Assembly: GCF_001434145.1 (NCBI RefSeq)
Contig: NZ_AZED01000013.1
Coordinates: forward strand, 168,742-232,741
Reading direction: 5' to 3'
DNA: 64,000 nucleotides
Source of the DNA: Lentilactobacillus otakiensis DSM 19908 = JCM 15040
GTDB lineage: Bacteria > Bacillota > Bacilli > Lactobacillales > Lactobacillaceae
Positions 52,855-62,240 of this stretch are shown here, piece by piece (the first letter of the stretch is position 1; each line of letters opens with the position of its first letter). Below the pieces are notes generated by a model. It worked only from the letters and a program-made list of their open reading frames with translations, made no database searches and had not been told where the DNA came from. A program made the translations under genes and the position numbers.

Positions 52855-55284
52855 ATGAAAATTAATCAGTTTGCATACGTTCCCACAGATCATGACCAAA
52901 TTGTCCAAGAATTGGCCGATGTCCACTTTTTGACTGCCAAAACTAAAAAGATGGCCGATCCGGTCATGCTTTATCGCCAATTACTACTGAAATTCTTCAT
53001 CGAGAAGCAAAGTTTGGCGACTCGAATTCAAAAAGTGTCGAATCTAATGGCGACACCGACTTTGAATGCTTATGAGTACACCACTACTCAATCGTCAGTT
53101 TCTAAGATTGCCTTCTATAATGTGGGCTTGCAGCTGTTAGGCTTTGAAGTTGGCTTGGATTTTGAACTGACCGATCCGTTGGCGGCCATGAAAGAATATC
53201 GACTGCCAACCGCAATTGTCGATGACACCATGGATCGCAAGCAAGTGATCGACGCCTGGTACAAACTACTCAATACCCGCACCAAATTTGGCCAAACCTT
53301 GATTGATTACTTGGCCGGTCAAGGTTACTATCACCAATTTTTCGGAACTGATGACCTCAAGCGACCGTTGATTTTTAACGGCAAAACACAGGCAGTTTTT
53401 GATACCAGCAAATTAATCCGCGACGTTGTCTACGTTGAAGCACCATTAGATAATGATCATGATGGCAAACGGGACCTGCTCAAAGCAGAAATTATCCGGC
53501 CAGCTGATACTGAAACCGGGTTGAAGGTACCGGTGGTCTTCACTGCCAGCCCCTATGATCAAGGAACCAACGATAAGCAAGCTGATGATTTAACCCACGA
53601 TGTCAACCAAGAAAAGCTGGTTCGCAAGCAGCCCAACAATTTGATCTATGATGATATTAAATTCGATTATGATAACTCAAATCTGCCGGCGCCACGGGTT
53701 GTGAAGGAAACCAGCCAGGCAGCTGAAGAATCATTTGTCAAAACTTGGACTTACACCCTTAATGATTACTTCCTGGCCCGCGGATTTGCGGTCGTCTACT
53801 CATCTGGTGTTGGTACCAAAGATTCCGACGGTGTCCGGACAACTGGAACTCCAGACGAAACGTTGAGTGCCACTTCGATTATTGAATGGCTGCATGGTGA
53901 TCGAAACGCATTTACCAACCGCAATGATCAAATTGGCATTAAAGCATGGTGGTCCAATGGCAATGTCGGCATGACCGGCCGTTCTTATCTGGGAACCTTG
54001 TCGACCGCAGCCGCAATGACTGGGGTTGACGGCTTAAAAACTGCCGTCGTTGAAGCCGGAATTTCCAACTACTACGATTACTACCGTGAGAACGGATTGG
54101 TGGTTGCACCTGGCGGCTTCCAAGGAGAAGATGCCGATGTCTTGGGCGAGTTGACCTTCAGCCGGGAACAATCGGCAGCCGATTATCTCAAGATCAAAGA
54201 CACTTGGCTTGATCAGCTGAAACACCTCACCAGCGGCCAGGATCGGGCAACCGGCAGTTACAACAGCTTCTGGGATAACCGTAACCTGCTAAAGAACGTC
54301 AACATCAAGGCGGACATGCTGCTGGTTCATGGCTTGAATGACTGGAACGTCAAATTGTCACATGTGTACAATCTGCGCAACACGTTAAAGAAAGAAAACA
54401 TCACTCAAAAATTAGTCTTACATCAAGGCCAACATGAATATCTGAATAATTTCCGATCAGTTGATTTCACTGACATCGTCAATCTCTGGCTGACCAACAA
54501 ATTGCTGGACGTTGACAATCAGGCAAACCAAATTGTACCGGACGTGTTAGTCCAAGATAACGCTGAACCAGAAACCTGGACGACTTATAAGGACTGGGGC
54601 GGACCGGTCGAAGAAATCGCGCTGGATGACAAACGCTGGACAGATCTGAACGAGAATCACAGTTTCAGCGATCAGCTACCAGATGATTTGTTCAAGGAAT
54701 ATATCAGCAACACCAAGAAGTGGCAAAAAGCTTTATTCACCAAGAGCCACTCCAAATTGGACAAGCACAGCGTCAAATTGGTTTCTGAACCGCTGGATCA
54801 CGACATCACAGTTGACGGCCGTCCAGAAATTACTTTGCGGGCTACCAGCAGCGCCGATTTGGGCCTGCTGAGTGCAGCCTTGGTAGATTACGGTGACGAA
54901 AAGCGTTTGACAGCCGTGCCACAAGTCTTGTCAGCCCAACAAATCATCACCGGCTATCAATGGCGCAAGGATGACTTAAAAGAATTCTTACCAGAGAAAA
55001 AAGTAACAGCCTACAAGAAATTTACCGATGCTCATATGAACATGCAGAATCGGACAAATAATTACAAATCCGACGACTTGAAACCCGGCCAATATTACAA
55101 CTTCACAATGGCCTTTCAACCAACCTTCTGGCGCCTGCTTAAAGGCCATCAGCTTGGCATTATCATTTACGCAACCGACATGGATTACACGATCCGCAGC
55201 AATCAGGACATTTCATACACCATCGACCTGGGTGCTTCCAAGATTGAACTTCCGTTGCTCGGTTCCGATGATAATCAGCAGTAA
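52855..55284 (+). CDS. pepX: X-prolyl dipeptidyl aminopeptidase PepX
   Basis: An 809-residue S15 peptidase that removes X-Pro dipeptides from peptide N termini in the cytoplasm, vital for proline-rich casein or plant peptides. It has an N-terminal helical domain, then a catalytic alpha/beta domain with Ser377 (TGRSYLG), Asp496 (LNDWNVK) and His527 (QGQHEY), spaced as in lactococcal PepX (348/468/498), and a C-terminal jelly roll. AGGAGG precedes the ATG. It is followed after 44 bp by pepI in the same direction. Confidence 0.97.
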   Translation: MKINQFAYVPTDHDQIVQELADVHFLTAKTKKMADPVMLYRQLLLKFFIEKQSLATRIQKVSNLMATPTLNAYEYTTTQSSVSKIAFYNVGLQLLGFEVGLDFELTDPLAAMKEYRLPTAIVDDTMDRKQVIDAWYKLLNTRTKFGQTLIDYLAGQGYYHQFFGTDDLKRPLIFNGKTQAVFDTSKLIRDVVYVEAPLDNDHDGKRDLLKAEIIRPADTETGLKVPVVFTASPYDQGTNDKQADDLTHDVNQEKLVRKQPNNLIYDDIKFDYDNSNLPAPRVVKETSQAAEESFVKTWTYTLNDYFLARGFAVVYSSGVGTKDSDGVRTTGTPDETLSATSIIEWLHGDRNAFTNRNDQIGIKAWWSNGNVGMTGRSYLGTLSTAAAMTGVDGLKTAVVEAGISNYYDYYRENGLVVAPGGFQGEDADVLGELTFSREQSAADYLKIKDTWLDQLKHLTSGQDRATGSYNSFWDNRNLLKNVNIKADMLLVHGLNDWNVKLSHVYNLRNTLKKENITQKLVLHQGQHEYLNNFRSVDFTDIVNLWLTNKLLDVDNQANQIVPDVLVQDNAEPETWTTYKDWGGPVEEIALDDKRWTDLNENHSFSDQLPDDLFKEYISNTKKWQKALFTKSHSKLDKHSVKLVSEPLDHDITVDGRPEITLRATSSADLGLLSAALVDYGDEKRLTAVPQVLSAQQIITGYQWRKDDLKEFLPEKKVTAYKKFTDAHMNMQNRTNNYKSDDLKPGQYYNFTMAFQPTFWRLLKGHQLGIIIYATDMDYTIRSNQDISYTIDLGASKIELPLLGSDDNQQ

Positions 55285-55328
55285 ATGTGATATGATTTTT
55301 ATAAATAACAATAAGGATAGGTGATTTT

Positions 55329-56240
55329 ATGAAGACAGGAACAAAGATCATTACTTTGGATAACGGCTATCACTTATGGACCAATACCCAAGGCACTGGC
55401 GACATTCATTTGTTAGCATTACATGGTGGCCCCGGTGGCGAACATGAATATTGGGAAGACGCTGCCAAGCAATTAAAGAAGCAAGGCTTGGACGTTCAAG
55501 TTACTATGTATGACCAATTGGGTTCATGGTACTCTGACAGTCCTGATTTCAGCGATCCTAAGAACCGCAAAGACATTTTAAACTACGATTATTTCTTAAA
55601 CGAAGTTGATGAAGTTCGCGACAAGCTTGGCTTGGACAACTTCTACCTGATCGGTCAATCATGGGGCGGTCTGTTAGTTCAAGAGTACGCCGCCAAATTT
55701 GGTCAACATTTAAAGGGTGCCATCATTTCATCAATGGTTGATCGCATCGATGACTACACCAAACATTTGGAAGAAGTCCGTGAAAAGGCTTTGACTGCTG
55801 ATCAAGTCGCTTACATGAAGGACTGCGAAGCCAAAGGTGACTATGATAACGACAAGTATCAATCATACGTTGATATCTTAAACAAAGGCTACATCGACCG
55901 TAAACAGCCTTCAAAGCTGTCACATTTAATCGATGTTACTAACACCGATATTTATGGTGCTTTCCAAGGCGATAACGAATTTGTTGTCACTGGAAAATTA
56001 GCTGAGTGGAACTTCACAGACCAATTGAAGAACATCAAAGTGCCTACCCTGGTTACATTTGGTGAACATGAAACCATGCCAATCGAAACTGGTAAACGAA
56101 TGGCTAAAATGATTCCAAACGCCAAGTTCGTTTCAACTCCAGAAGGCGGTCACCATCATATGATCGACAACCCGGATGTTTATTATGATCATCTGGCAAC
56201 GTTTATTCGTGAGGTTGAAGCAGGAACATTCAATAAATAA
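55329..56240 (+). CDS. pepI: Proline iminopeptidase PepI
   Basis: A 303-residue S33 aminopeptidase that frees N-terminal proline. It has the oxyanion motif LHGGPGGEHEYW, nucleophile Ser111 in IGQSWGGLL, and His in EGGHHHMIDN. LGSWYSDSPD is also typical of the family. Together with PepX and the Opp system it completes use of proline-rich peptides. Its RBS is AAGGATAGG, and a large terminator hairpin follows. Confidence 0.95.
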   Translation: MKTGTKIITLDNGYHLWTNTQGTGDIHLLALHGGPGGEHEYWEDAAKQLKKQGLDVQVTMYDQLGSWYSDSPDFSDPKNRKDILNYDYFLNEVDEVRDKLGLDNFYLIGQSWGGLLVQEYAAKFGQHLKGAIISSMVDRIDDYTKHLEEVREKALTADQVAYMKDCEAKGDYDNDKYQSYVDILNKGYIDRKQPSKLSHLIDVTNTDIYGAFQGDNEFVVTGKLAEWNFTDQLKNIKVPTLVTFGEHETMPIETGKRMAKMIPNAKFVSTPEGGHHHMIDNPDVYYDHLATFIREVEAGTFNK

Positions 56241-56282
56241 TATTGAAATGAACTATGTCTGAGCTTCACAATCATTAATTTC

Positions 56283-56350
56283 AAAATCGGATTAAACCCG
56301 CTATCACTGATGTTTGAGTCAGTTAGATGGTGGATTTAATCCGATTTTTT
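56283..56350 (+). terminator. Terminator after pepI
   Basis: AAAATCGGATTAAA (56283-56296) pairs exactly with 56335-56348, with inner pairing (ATCA/TGAT-like) and a T6 tail. Confidence 0.85.
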
Positions 56351-56360
56351 GATTTTTAAG

Positions 56361-56415
56361 TTGACAGATGTAGTTTTAAATAATAAGATATAAACAGTTA
56401 AAGTTTACGGATGTA
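56361..56415 (+). promoter_or_regulatory. Copper operon promoter with two cop boxes
   Basis: -35 TTGACA (56361-56366) and -10 TAAGAT (56384-56389), 17-bp spacer. GACAGATGTA (56363-56372) and TACGGATGTA (56406-56415) each resemble the CopY box TACAnnTGTA with one mismatch; the first overlaps -35 and the second lies past -10. CopY itself is not in the window. Confidence 0.65.
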
Positions 56416-56443
56416 GACTTAGAGATGAAATGGAGATGGGCTT

Positions 56444-56812
56444 TTGAAAATAGTTGTCTTGGTTATTGGGCTGTCGGTTATCGGATTTATTGGCTGGTGG
56501 TTCTTTGGGAAGCACGAGGTGGCAGCCGAAAACGCCGAAGTTACCGACGATCGCCAAGTCGTCAATGTTGAAGTCAAGGGTGGCTATTCACCTGAAGTCA
56601 TCATTTTGAAGAAAGGCGTTCCTGCGACCCTCAACTTCACCCGCAAGGATTCGTCGTCATGTTTGGATCGGGTCGTCTTTTCAGACTTTGGGATTAATCA
56701 GGCGCTGCCTCAAGATGAAAGGCAGGCAGTTGAGATTGATACCAACAAGCCCGGTGAATTTCAATGGGCATGCGGTATGGATATGTTTCACGGTAAATTG
56801 GTCATTAAATAA
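56444..56812 (+). CDS. Membrane-anchored cupredoxin-like protein
   Basis: A 122-residue protein: one N-terminal helix (MKIVVLVIGLSVIGFIGWWFFG) then a cupredoxin_1-like domain facing outward. Probable copper ligands are Cys in SSSCLDRV and Cys/Met in ACGMDMFHGK. TTG start at 56444 with GGAGATGGG upstream. First gene of the copper operon. A predicted role is to accept or buffer copper outside the membrane next to the ATPase. Confidence 0.8.
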   Translation: MKIVVLVIGLSVIGFIGWWFFGKHEVAAENAEVTDDRQVVNVEVKGGYSPEVIILKKGVPATLNFTRKDSSSCLDRVVFSDFGINQALPQDERQAVEIDTNKPGEFQWACGMDMFHGKLVIK

Positions 56813-56827
56813 ATGGAGGAATTAATC

Positions 56828-57100
56828 ATGAATGAAGACAAACAATCAATTAACGTCACAGTTGCCGGTGGTTACACCCCTTCCGTTATCAAATTAAAAA
56901 AAGGCGTCCCTGCTGAAATCAATTTCAAGCGAACCAACGCCCAGGGATGTTTGGACGTCGTACATTCTAATGCAATGAATTTCTCAGAGGAACTCCCAAT
57001 TAATGTGACCAAAACCGTCCAAGTTCCGACTGATGAAGCTGGTGAATTCAGCTTCAGCTGCGGGATGGACATGCTCAGTGGGAAAGTTGAGGTGGAATAA
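56828..57100 (+). CDS. Cytoplasmic cupredoxin-like copper protein
   Basis: A 90-residue paralogue of the previous protein without signal or helix: [35 protein letters not shown], and [11 protein letters not shown] hold the same Cys and Met positions. The ATG at 56828 has GGAGGA 7 nt upstream; the ATG at 56813 is part of that RBS. Being cytoplasmic, it may deliver copper to the ATPase in place of CopZ. It overlaps the ATPase start by one base (TAATG). Confidence 0.8.
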   Translation: MNEDKQSINVTVAGGYTPSVIKLKKGVPAEINFKRTNAQGCLDVVHSNAMNFSEELPINVTKTVQVPTDEAGEFSFSCGMDMLSGKVEVE

Positions 57101-59025
57101 TGAGCATTACGAAGAGATTTTGGATCTCACTAATCTTCTCACTGCCAATGTTGATCGAAATGATTCTTAAACCATTTGGCTGGATGATGCCTGGTGGTGA
57201 GTGGACCATGTTTACTCTGACCACCGTTGTAATGGTTGTCGCTGCTGGTCCATTCCTGCAGAGTGCTTGGTCATCGTTTAAAAAACATCACTCCAACATG
57301 GATACATTGGTTGCGATTGGGACCACCACTGCCTACGTGTACAGTGTGTATGCAATGGCAACTCACCAAGCGGTTTTCTTCGAGAGTGCTGCTTTTGTGA
57401 CCAACTTCGTTCTCCTCGGTCAAGTATTCGAGGATCGAATGCGAAACAATGCATCAAACGCCGTTGAAAAATTAGTCAACTTACAGGCAAAGGACGCCGA
57501 AGTGGTTCGCGATGGCAAAGTTGTCAAGGTTCCATTATCAGAAATTGTCGTCGGCGACGTCATCAAAGTCCGCCCCGGTGAAAAGATTGCTGTGGATGGT
57601 CAGATTGTCAACGGTTCTTCAACCATCGATGAATCAATGATTACCGGTGAAAGCATGCCGGTCGAGAAAAAAGTCGGTGATTCAGTCGTTGGCGCAACGG
57701 TCAATGGAACGGGAACCTTCACCTTTAAGGCGGGTAAAGTCGGCAAGAACACCATGTTGGCTCAGATTGTTGAACTGGTCAAGAAAGCCCAGAACAGCCA
57801 TGCACCGATTCAAGGTTTAACCGATAAAGTATCGGAAATCTTCGTACCGCTCGTCTTGATGATTGCCATTGCCACCTTCATGATTTGGTACGTCTTCATC
57901 GGTGCGAGTGTGGCCAGCTCATTGATCTTCGCGGTTTCAGTTGTCGTCATTGCCTGCCCATGTGCACTTGGACTGGCTACCCCAACCGCACTGATGGTTG
58001 GAACCGGTCGCAGTGCCCGGATGGGAATTTTGATCAAAAATGGTGAGGTCCTGGAAGCTGTTAACGATGTCAAAACGGTTATTTTTGATAAGACCGGTAC
58101 GATTACTGTTGGCAAGCCTCAGGTGACTGATGTCATCGGCGATAAAGATCAAGTCTTAAGGATTGCTGCAAGTTTGGAAGAGTCTTCAGAGCATCCCTTG
58201 GCAACTGCCATTATCAAAAAAACCAATGAATCTAATTTGGCAATGAGTCCCTCACAAAGTTTCAAAGCAATCGAAGGAAAAGGTGTCCAAGCGACTATCG
58301 ATGGTCAAACTACCTTTGTAGGCAACGATAAATTGCTCAACGACGTGTCAGTCAGTGATGATCTCAAACGTCAGATGACTGAATTGCAAAATCAGGCCAA
58401 AACCGTTGTCTTTGTTGGTCAAGCCGATCGGATCATCGGTCTCATTGCGATTCAAGATGCGCCAAAACCAACTTCCAAAGACGCAATTTCAGCTTTAAAA
58501 TCTCAAGGGTTAAAAACCGTTATGCTAACCGGTGACAATTTGGCCGTCTCACAAGCAATTGCCAATGAGGTTGGGATTGATCAAGTCGTCGCTGACGTGC
58601 TGCCAGCTGATAAAGCCGACCAAGTCAAGAAATTCCAAGAATCCGGTAAAGTCGCCTTCGTTGGTGACGGAATCAACGATGCCCCTGCTTTGAGTACTGC
58701 TGATGTCGGGATCGCCATGGGATCCGGAACCGATATTGCCATTGAATCCGGTGGCATCGTTCTGGTTAAAAATGATCTTCGTGATGTATATAAGGCGTTA
58801 GAATTAAGTAAAAAGACCTTTAACCGCATTAAACTCAACTTGTTCTGGGCGTTTGTCTATAATGTCCTTGGTATTCCCGTCGCTGCTGGTGTCTTCTACT
58901 TCATCGGATTGGCACTGAGCCCCGAGTTGGCTGGCTTGGCAATGGCCTTGAGTTCATTGTCAGTGGTCACGAGTTCAGTGTTGTTGAATCGGGCAAAGAT
59001 TACGCCAAGTGCAGAAGTTGCTTAA
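57100..59025 (+). CDS. Copper-translocating P-type ATPase without N-terminal metal domain
   Basis: A 641-residue P1B ATPase that exports copper. It begins directly at the first membrane helices, lacking the usual CxxC heavy-metal domain. CPC (286-288) in helix 6, Asp330 of DKTGT, TGES, SSEHPLA (the HP motif) and [10 protein letters not shown] are all intact. Eight helices expected. CPC plus the missing HMA domain resembles CopB-like or short CopA forms; ion preference (Cu+ or Cu2+) is not certain. Upstream cupredoxin-like partners likely supply the metal. Confidence 0.93.
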   Translation: MSITKRFWISLIFSLPMLIEMILKPFGWMMPGGEWTMFTLTTVVMVVAAGPFLQSAWSSFKKHHSNMDTLVAIGTTTAYVYSVYAMATHQAVFFESAAFVTNFVLLGQVFEDRMRNNASNAVEKLVNLQAKDAEVVRDGKVVKVPLSEIVVGDVIKVRPGEKIAVDGQIVNGSSTIDESMITGESMPVEKKVGDSVVGATVNGTGTFTFKAGKVGKNTMLAQIVELVKKAQNSHAPIQGLTDKVSEIFVPLVLMIAIATFMIWYVFIGASVASSLIFAVSVVVIACPCALGLATPTALMVGTGRSARMGILIKNGEVLEAVNDVKTVIFDKTGTITVGKPQVTDVIGDKDQVLRIAASLEESSEHPLATAIIKKTNESNLAMSPSQSFKAIEGKGVQATIDGQTTFVGNDKLLNDVSVSDDLKRQMTELQNQAKTVVFVGQADRIIGLIAIQDAPKPTSKDAISALKSQGLKTVMLTGDNLAVSQAIANEVGIDQVVADVLPADKADQVKKFQESGKVAFVGDGINDAPALSTADVGIAMGSGTDIAIESGGIVLVKNDLRDVYKALELSKKTFNRIKLNLFWAFVYNVLGIPVAAGVFYFIGLALSPELAGLAMALSSLSVVTSSVLLNRAKITPSAEVA

Positions 59026-59043
59026 TATATGATTGGATAACAA

Positions 59044-59089
59044 AAAATGAGTGGGTCATAGGCTTTCAAGCTTATGATCCACTCATTTT
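59044..59089. terminator. Bidirectional terminator, copper operon/TSUP gene
   Basis: AAAATGAGTGGGTCATA pairs with TATGATCCACTCATTTT with an inner AGGCTT/AAGCTT-like top. It separates convergent units. Confidence 0.85.
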
Positions 59090-59094
59090 AATTT

Positions 59095-59838
59095 TTATAG
59101 ATACGCTTGATATCCCAATACAATCGCTAAGATAACGGCAAAGACACCCACCGCCAACTTAATCACACGCGATGGGATGTACCGAACAATAATCGGCCCA
59201 ATATAGCCACCAGTGAACAAGCCAATCAGCAACGGAATAATAACCGCCCAATCGATCGGAATCGTGAAGATAAACATCGTCGCTGCAACAATGTTATTCA
59301 TAAACGATGCAAAGTTTCGCATTGAATTATAAATCGCATAATTTTCATGAACAATTTTTGACAGCACGGCAATCATCAGAAGACCTGATGCGGCGCCAAA
59401 GTAACCGGTGTAAATTCCCACTAAAAATGTACTGATCCAGCTGACTGCCGTGACCAAACGGGTATTAGTCGCCTGCTTGCCCTTCCGCTTAGGCGTGAGG
59501 ATCAAAATTCCTGCAAGCATGATAAAGACCGGGACTAATTTTTTAAAGCCACTGTTCGTGCTGTGAATGAGAATTAACGCCCCAAAGATACCGCCCATTG
59601 TGTTGAGAATTGCAATCTGAAAGGCCTGTTTCCAGTGACCATGGAGTTCCCTTAACGATGAGGTTACGGTTCCAAGGCCGCCACCAACTTGGGCAACGGT
59701 AATCGTTGCGTTAGCGGTAATCGGAGCGACCCCCACGGATAGCAACACTGGATATAGCGTGAGGGATGCCATCCCCACAATCCCAGTCAAAACACCTGCT
59801 AATAAACTCATCAGTACCAAATAAATAATTGAAAGCAT
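59095..59838 (-). CDS. TSUP (TauE/SafE) family exporter
   Basis: A 247-residue membrane protein with eight predicted helices and TSUP features: LMSLLAGVLTGIVGMASLTLYPVLLSVGV at the N terminus and a repeat in the second half (GIYTGYFGAASGLLMIAVLS). Relatives export sulfite, sulfoacetate or other anions; the substrate is unknown. It lies behind a 240-nt leader with a stable stem, so expression may be controlled at the RNA level. Confidence 0.85.
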   Translation of the reverse strand: MLSIIYLVLMSLLAGVLTGIVGMASLTLYPVLLSVGVAPITANATITVAQVGGGLGTVTSSLRELHGHWKQAFQIAILNTMGGIFGALILIHSTNSGFKKLVPVFIMLAGILILTPKRKGKQATNTRLVTAVSWISTFLVGIYTGYFGAASGLLMIAVLSKIVHENYAIYNSMRNFASFMNNIVAATMFIFTIPIDWAVIIPLLIGLFTGGYIGPIIVRYIPSRVIKLAVGVFAVILAIVLGYQAYL

Positions 59839-60111
59839 ACTTCTCCCCTCACATCAACGGCACTGTTAATTTTGGTTACGCCCGTACTTATCAATATTTA
59901 CTTTATGATAACACTAATCACATGTTGGTTGGGCTGGAGGGATGTGTCGGAAGGAAGTCGCTTCATTCAGAAGTGTTTCCGAGCTGTAATCGCTTCCATC
60001 TTCCCCTATAAAAGAAGTCCAAGGCGCAATAGAACATTCGGGGGAAAACGTGATACGCCTTGAACTCTTCGTTCGATATTTATCTTACAACAAGTTGACG
60101 CCGTAAATCAA
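59839..60111 (-). other. Structured leader upstream of the TSUP gene
   Basis: No gene is visible here. On minus: -35 TTGATT (60111-60106), 18-bp spacer, -10 TAAGAT (60087-60082), then a leader of about 237 nt. AAGAGTTCAAGGCG (60069-60056) pairs with CGCCTTGGACTTCTT (60026-60012), a 14-bp stem with a 29-nt loop containing CCCCC. Further stems are possible (TCGGAA/TTCCGA with inner CTTC/GAAG). No known riboswitch class is recognised. It could be a cis-regulatory RNA or an independent small RNA. Confidence 0.4.
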
Positions 60112-60131
60112 GGACAATTTTAAGTGCAAAA

Positions 60132-60163
60132 AATACCACACAAGTCAAAACTTGTGTGGTATT
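60132..60163 (-). terminator. Terminator of the ABC-F gene
   Basis: AATACCACACAAGT (60132-60145) pairs exactly with 60150-60163, 4-nt loop; on minus it runs into TTTTTTGC. Confidence 0.85.
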
Positions 60164-60177
60164 ATTATTTTAATGTT

Positions 60178-61746
60178 TTATGGTTCTTCACGAATTACTG
60201 GTTTTTCTTTCAAACTCAATTGCTCAACGTTCAGCACCTTATCAACCAAGCCGTCATAAAAACTAGATTCATGGCTGACAATAATCAAGTTGCCGGGGAA
60301 TCGATCGAGTGCCCGTTTCAAGGCTTCCTTGGTCTCTTCGTCCAAATGGTTGGTCGGCTCATCCATGATCAAAAAGTTGGTTGGGGTAAATTCCATCATG
60401 GCCAACTTAACCTTGGTCTGTTCACCACCAGAAAGCTCACCAATTGGTTTGATCGCGTTGGCAGCATCCAGCCCACATTTAGCCAGTTTCGTCCGAATCG
60501 TCCGCTGGTTGAGCTTTGGGAACTTATCAGAGATAATCTGCATAGGCGTCATGCGGTTATTATCCCACTCAAGTTCCTGACTGAAGTAGCTGATATGTGA
60601 CGATGGTGAAAACTTGGCGCTTCCACCCTTGGCAGGCAACTGACCCAAAATTGATTTGATCAAAGTTGATTTACCAACACCGTTAAACCCGGCAAAACCA
60701 AACTTCTCACCCATTGAAATGGTGAAGGTGACCGGTTTAAGCAACGGTTTGTTATAACCAACTGACAAATGATCAACCGTCAGGGCTTCATGTGAGCCAG
60801 TCTCTTCATATGGGAAGTTGAACGATGCCTTAATATTAGTTGAAGGCGGATCGATCTTCTCCATATGGGAAAGCTTTTTCTCCCGTGATTTAGCCATGGT
60901 TGACTTGGAACCGGCTTTGTTTTTGCGAATGAATCGCTCTGCCTTCTCAATTTCAACCTGCTGCTTATCGTACTCACGCTGCTGGAACTCTTCTCGTTCA
61001 GCACGCTGTCTCATCGCCTGCTTGAAACTGCCACGGTATTTGGTAATCTTGCCAAAGGCGACATTGATGATACAGTTGGTGATTTTCTCCAAGAAATCGT
61101 AATCATGGGAAACCACCAGTGCAGAGCCTGAGAAACCGTTCAAGTAATCAATCAGCCAATCAATCTGAGCGGTATCCAAGTAGTTGGTGGGCTCATCCAG
61201 TAAGATGACATCAGGATCGGCCAACAACATCTTGGCTAAAATAATCTTTGAACGCTGACCACCAGACATCTTGCCGACTAAATGGTCTCGGCCAATGTTA
61301 TCTAAGCCCAAGCCGGTAATCGTCTGTTCAATGCGGGTATCAATATTATAGAAATCGCTGGAGTCCAAGATATCTTGGAGTTTACCGGCACGTTCCAATA
61401 ATTTGTCATCCGCCGTTTCAGCATATTTATTGTATAATTCGTTGAGTTGATCGCTGGTCTTATACAAATCAGCAAATGCCGTCCTCAAAAAGTCGATGAG
61501 GGTTAAATCTTCCTCAACGTCGGCATACTGGTCCAAATAACCAATTTTAATATTTTTCTGCCACTTAATATCTCCAGAAAGAGGCAGTTCACTTCCAGTG
61601 ATGATCTTAATCAGTGTTGATTTACCAACCCCATTTTGACCGACCACACCCATGTGCTCGCCCTTTTCAAGCGTAAATTCAGCATCTTTATACAGATCTT
61701 TCTCAGCAAAACTCATGGAAAGATTTGATACGGATAATAATGGCAA
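60178..61746 (-). CDS. ABC-F family ATPase
   Basis: A 522-residue soluble protein with two ABC domains and no membrane part: Walker A GQNGVGKST and GFNGVGKST, signatures MSGGQRSK and LSGGEQTK, Walker B VILLDEPTNYLD and FLIMDEPTNHLD, joined by a charged linker (about 240-310, the P-site tRNA interaction motif). ABC-F proteins act on the ribosome to relieve stalling or protect it from antibiotics; this one looks like a housekeeping member, not a proven resistance factor. TTG start with GGAG 9 nt upstream. Confidence 0.92.
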   Translation of the reverse strand: MPLLSVSNLSMSFAEKDLYKDAEFTLEKGEHMGVVGQNGVGKSTLIKIITGSELPLSGDIKWQKNIKIGYLDQYADVEEDLTLIDFLRTAFADLYKTSDQLNELYNKYAETADDKLLERAGKLQDILDSSDFYNIDTRIEQTITGLGLDNIGRDHLVGKMSGGQRSKIILAKMLLADPDVILLDEPTNYLDTAQIDWLIDYLNGFSGSALVVSHDYDFLEKITNCIINVAFGKITKYRGSFKQAMRQRAEREEFQQREYDKQQVEIEKAERFIRKNKAGSKSTMAKSREKKLSHMEKIDPPSTNIKASFNFPYEETGSHEALTVDHLSVGYNKPLLKPVTFTISMGEKFGFAGFNGVGKSTLIKSILGQLPAKGGSAKFSPSSHISYFSQELEWDNNRMTPMQIISDKFPKLNQRTIRTKLAKCGLDAANAIKPIGELSGGEQTKVKLAMMEFTPTNFLIMDEPTNHLDEETKEALKRALDRFPGNLIIVSHESSFYDGLVDKVLNVEQLSLKEKPVIREEP

Positions 61747-61885
61747 AAAAGTTCACTCCTTAATTAATTCGAATACTACATACATTTTGTTACGTTACTC
61801 TTGTTTCCTATAGTAGTCAAACTAATCGTGCGAAGAAATCACGATGGGTTATAATAGAAACACTACTTTTAAAGGATGAATAACA

Positions 61886-62239
61886 ATGAATATTAGAGAA
61901 ATTGAATACATTACAATCCCCGTATCAGATTTGGAAGCCAGTCTGCGCTTCTATCACGAAGTTTTTGATCTACAAATTGTTGATCTGCCCAATGGTGACA
62001 AAGGTGCTGACCTGAACAAAATGTTCTTGGATTTTCATCAGGAAGCCACCGTTGACAACCCAATTTCATTTGGCTTGATTGCTAAAGACAAAATGACAGA
62101 TATCAAAGCACACCTCATCAACTACTTTGTCGACATTGTCGATGAACCGACACAAAAAACTGAAGTAAGGAGAAACGTTAACTCGATTACCATTCTCGAC
62201 CCTGACAAGAATCGCATCGAAGTGAACGAATTTAGATAA
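61886..62239 (+). CDS. VOC family (glyoxalase-like) protein
   Basis: A 117-residue vicinal oxygen chelate protein: IEYITIPVSDLEASLRFYHEVFDLQIVD at the start and ITILDPDKNRIEVNEFR at the end, the standard single-module beta-alpha-beta-beta-beta pattern. It may be a dioxygenase, glyoxalase-like or binding protein; substrate unknown. It ends 1 bp before the CPBP gene, forming an operon. Confidence 0.85.
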   Translation: MNIREIEYITIPVSDLEASLRFYHEVFDLQIVDLPNGDKGADLNKMFLDFHQEATVDNPISFGLIAKDKMTDIKAHLINYFVDIVDEPTQKTEVRRNVNSITILDPDKNRIEVNEFR

Positions 62240-62240
62240 T

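Noticed and set aside
59939-59965. SRP RNA-like CGGAAGGAAG motif in the TSUP leader
   Set aside because: The bases around it do not form the conserved domain IV helix with its internal loops, so I treat it as coincidence.
59839-60111. T-box or S-box leader
   Set aside because: No TGGNACCGCG antiterminator bulge and no recognisable SAM core; also no terminator with T tract before the gene.
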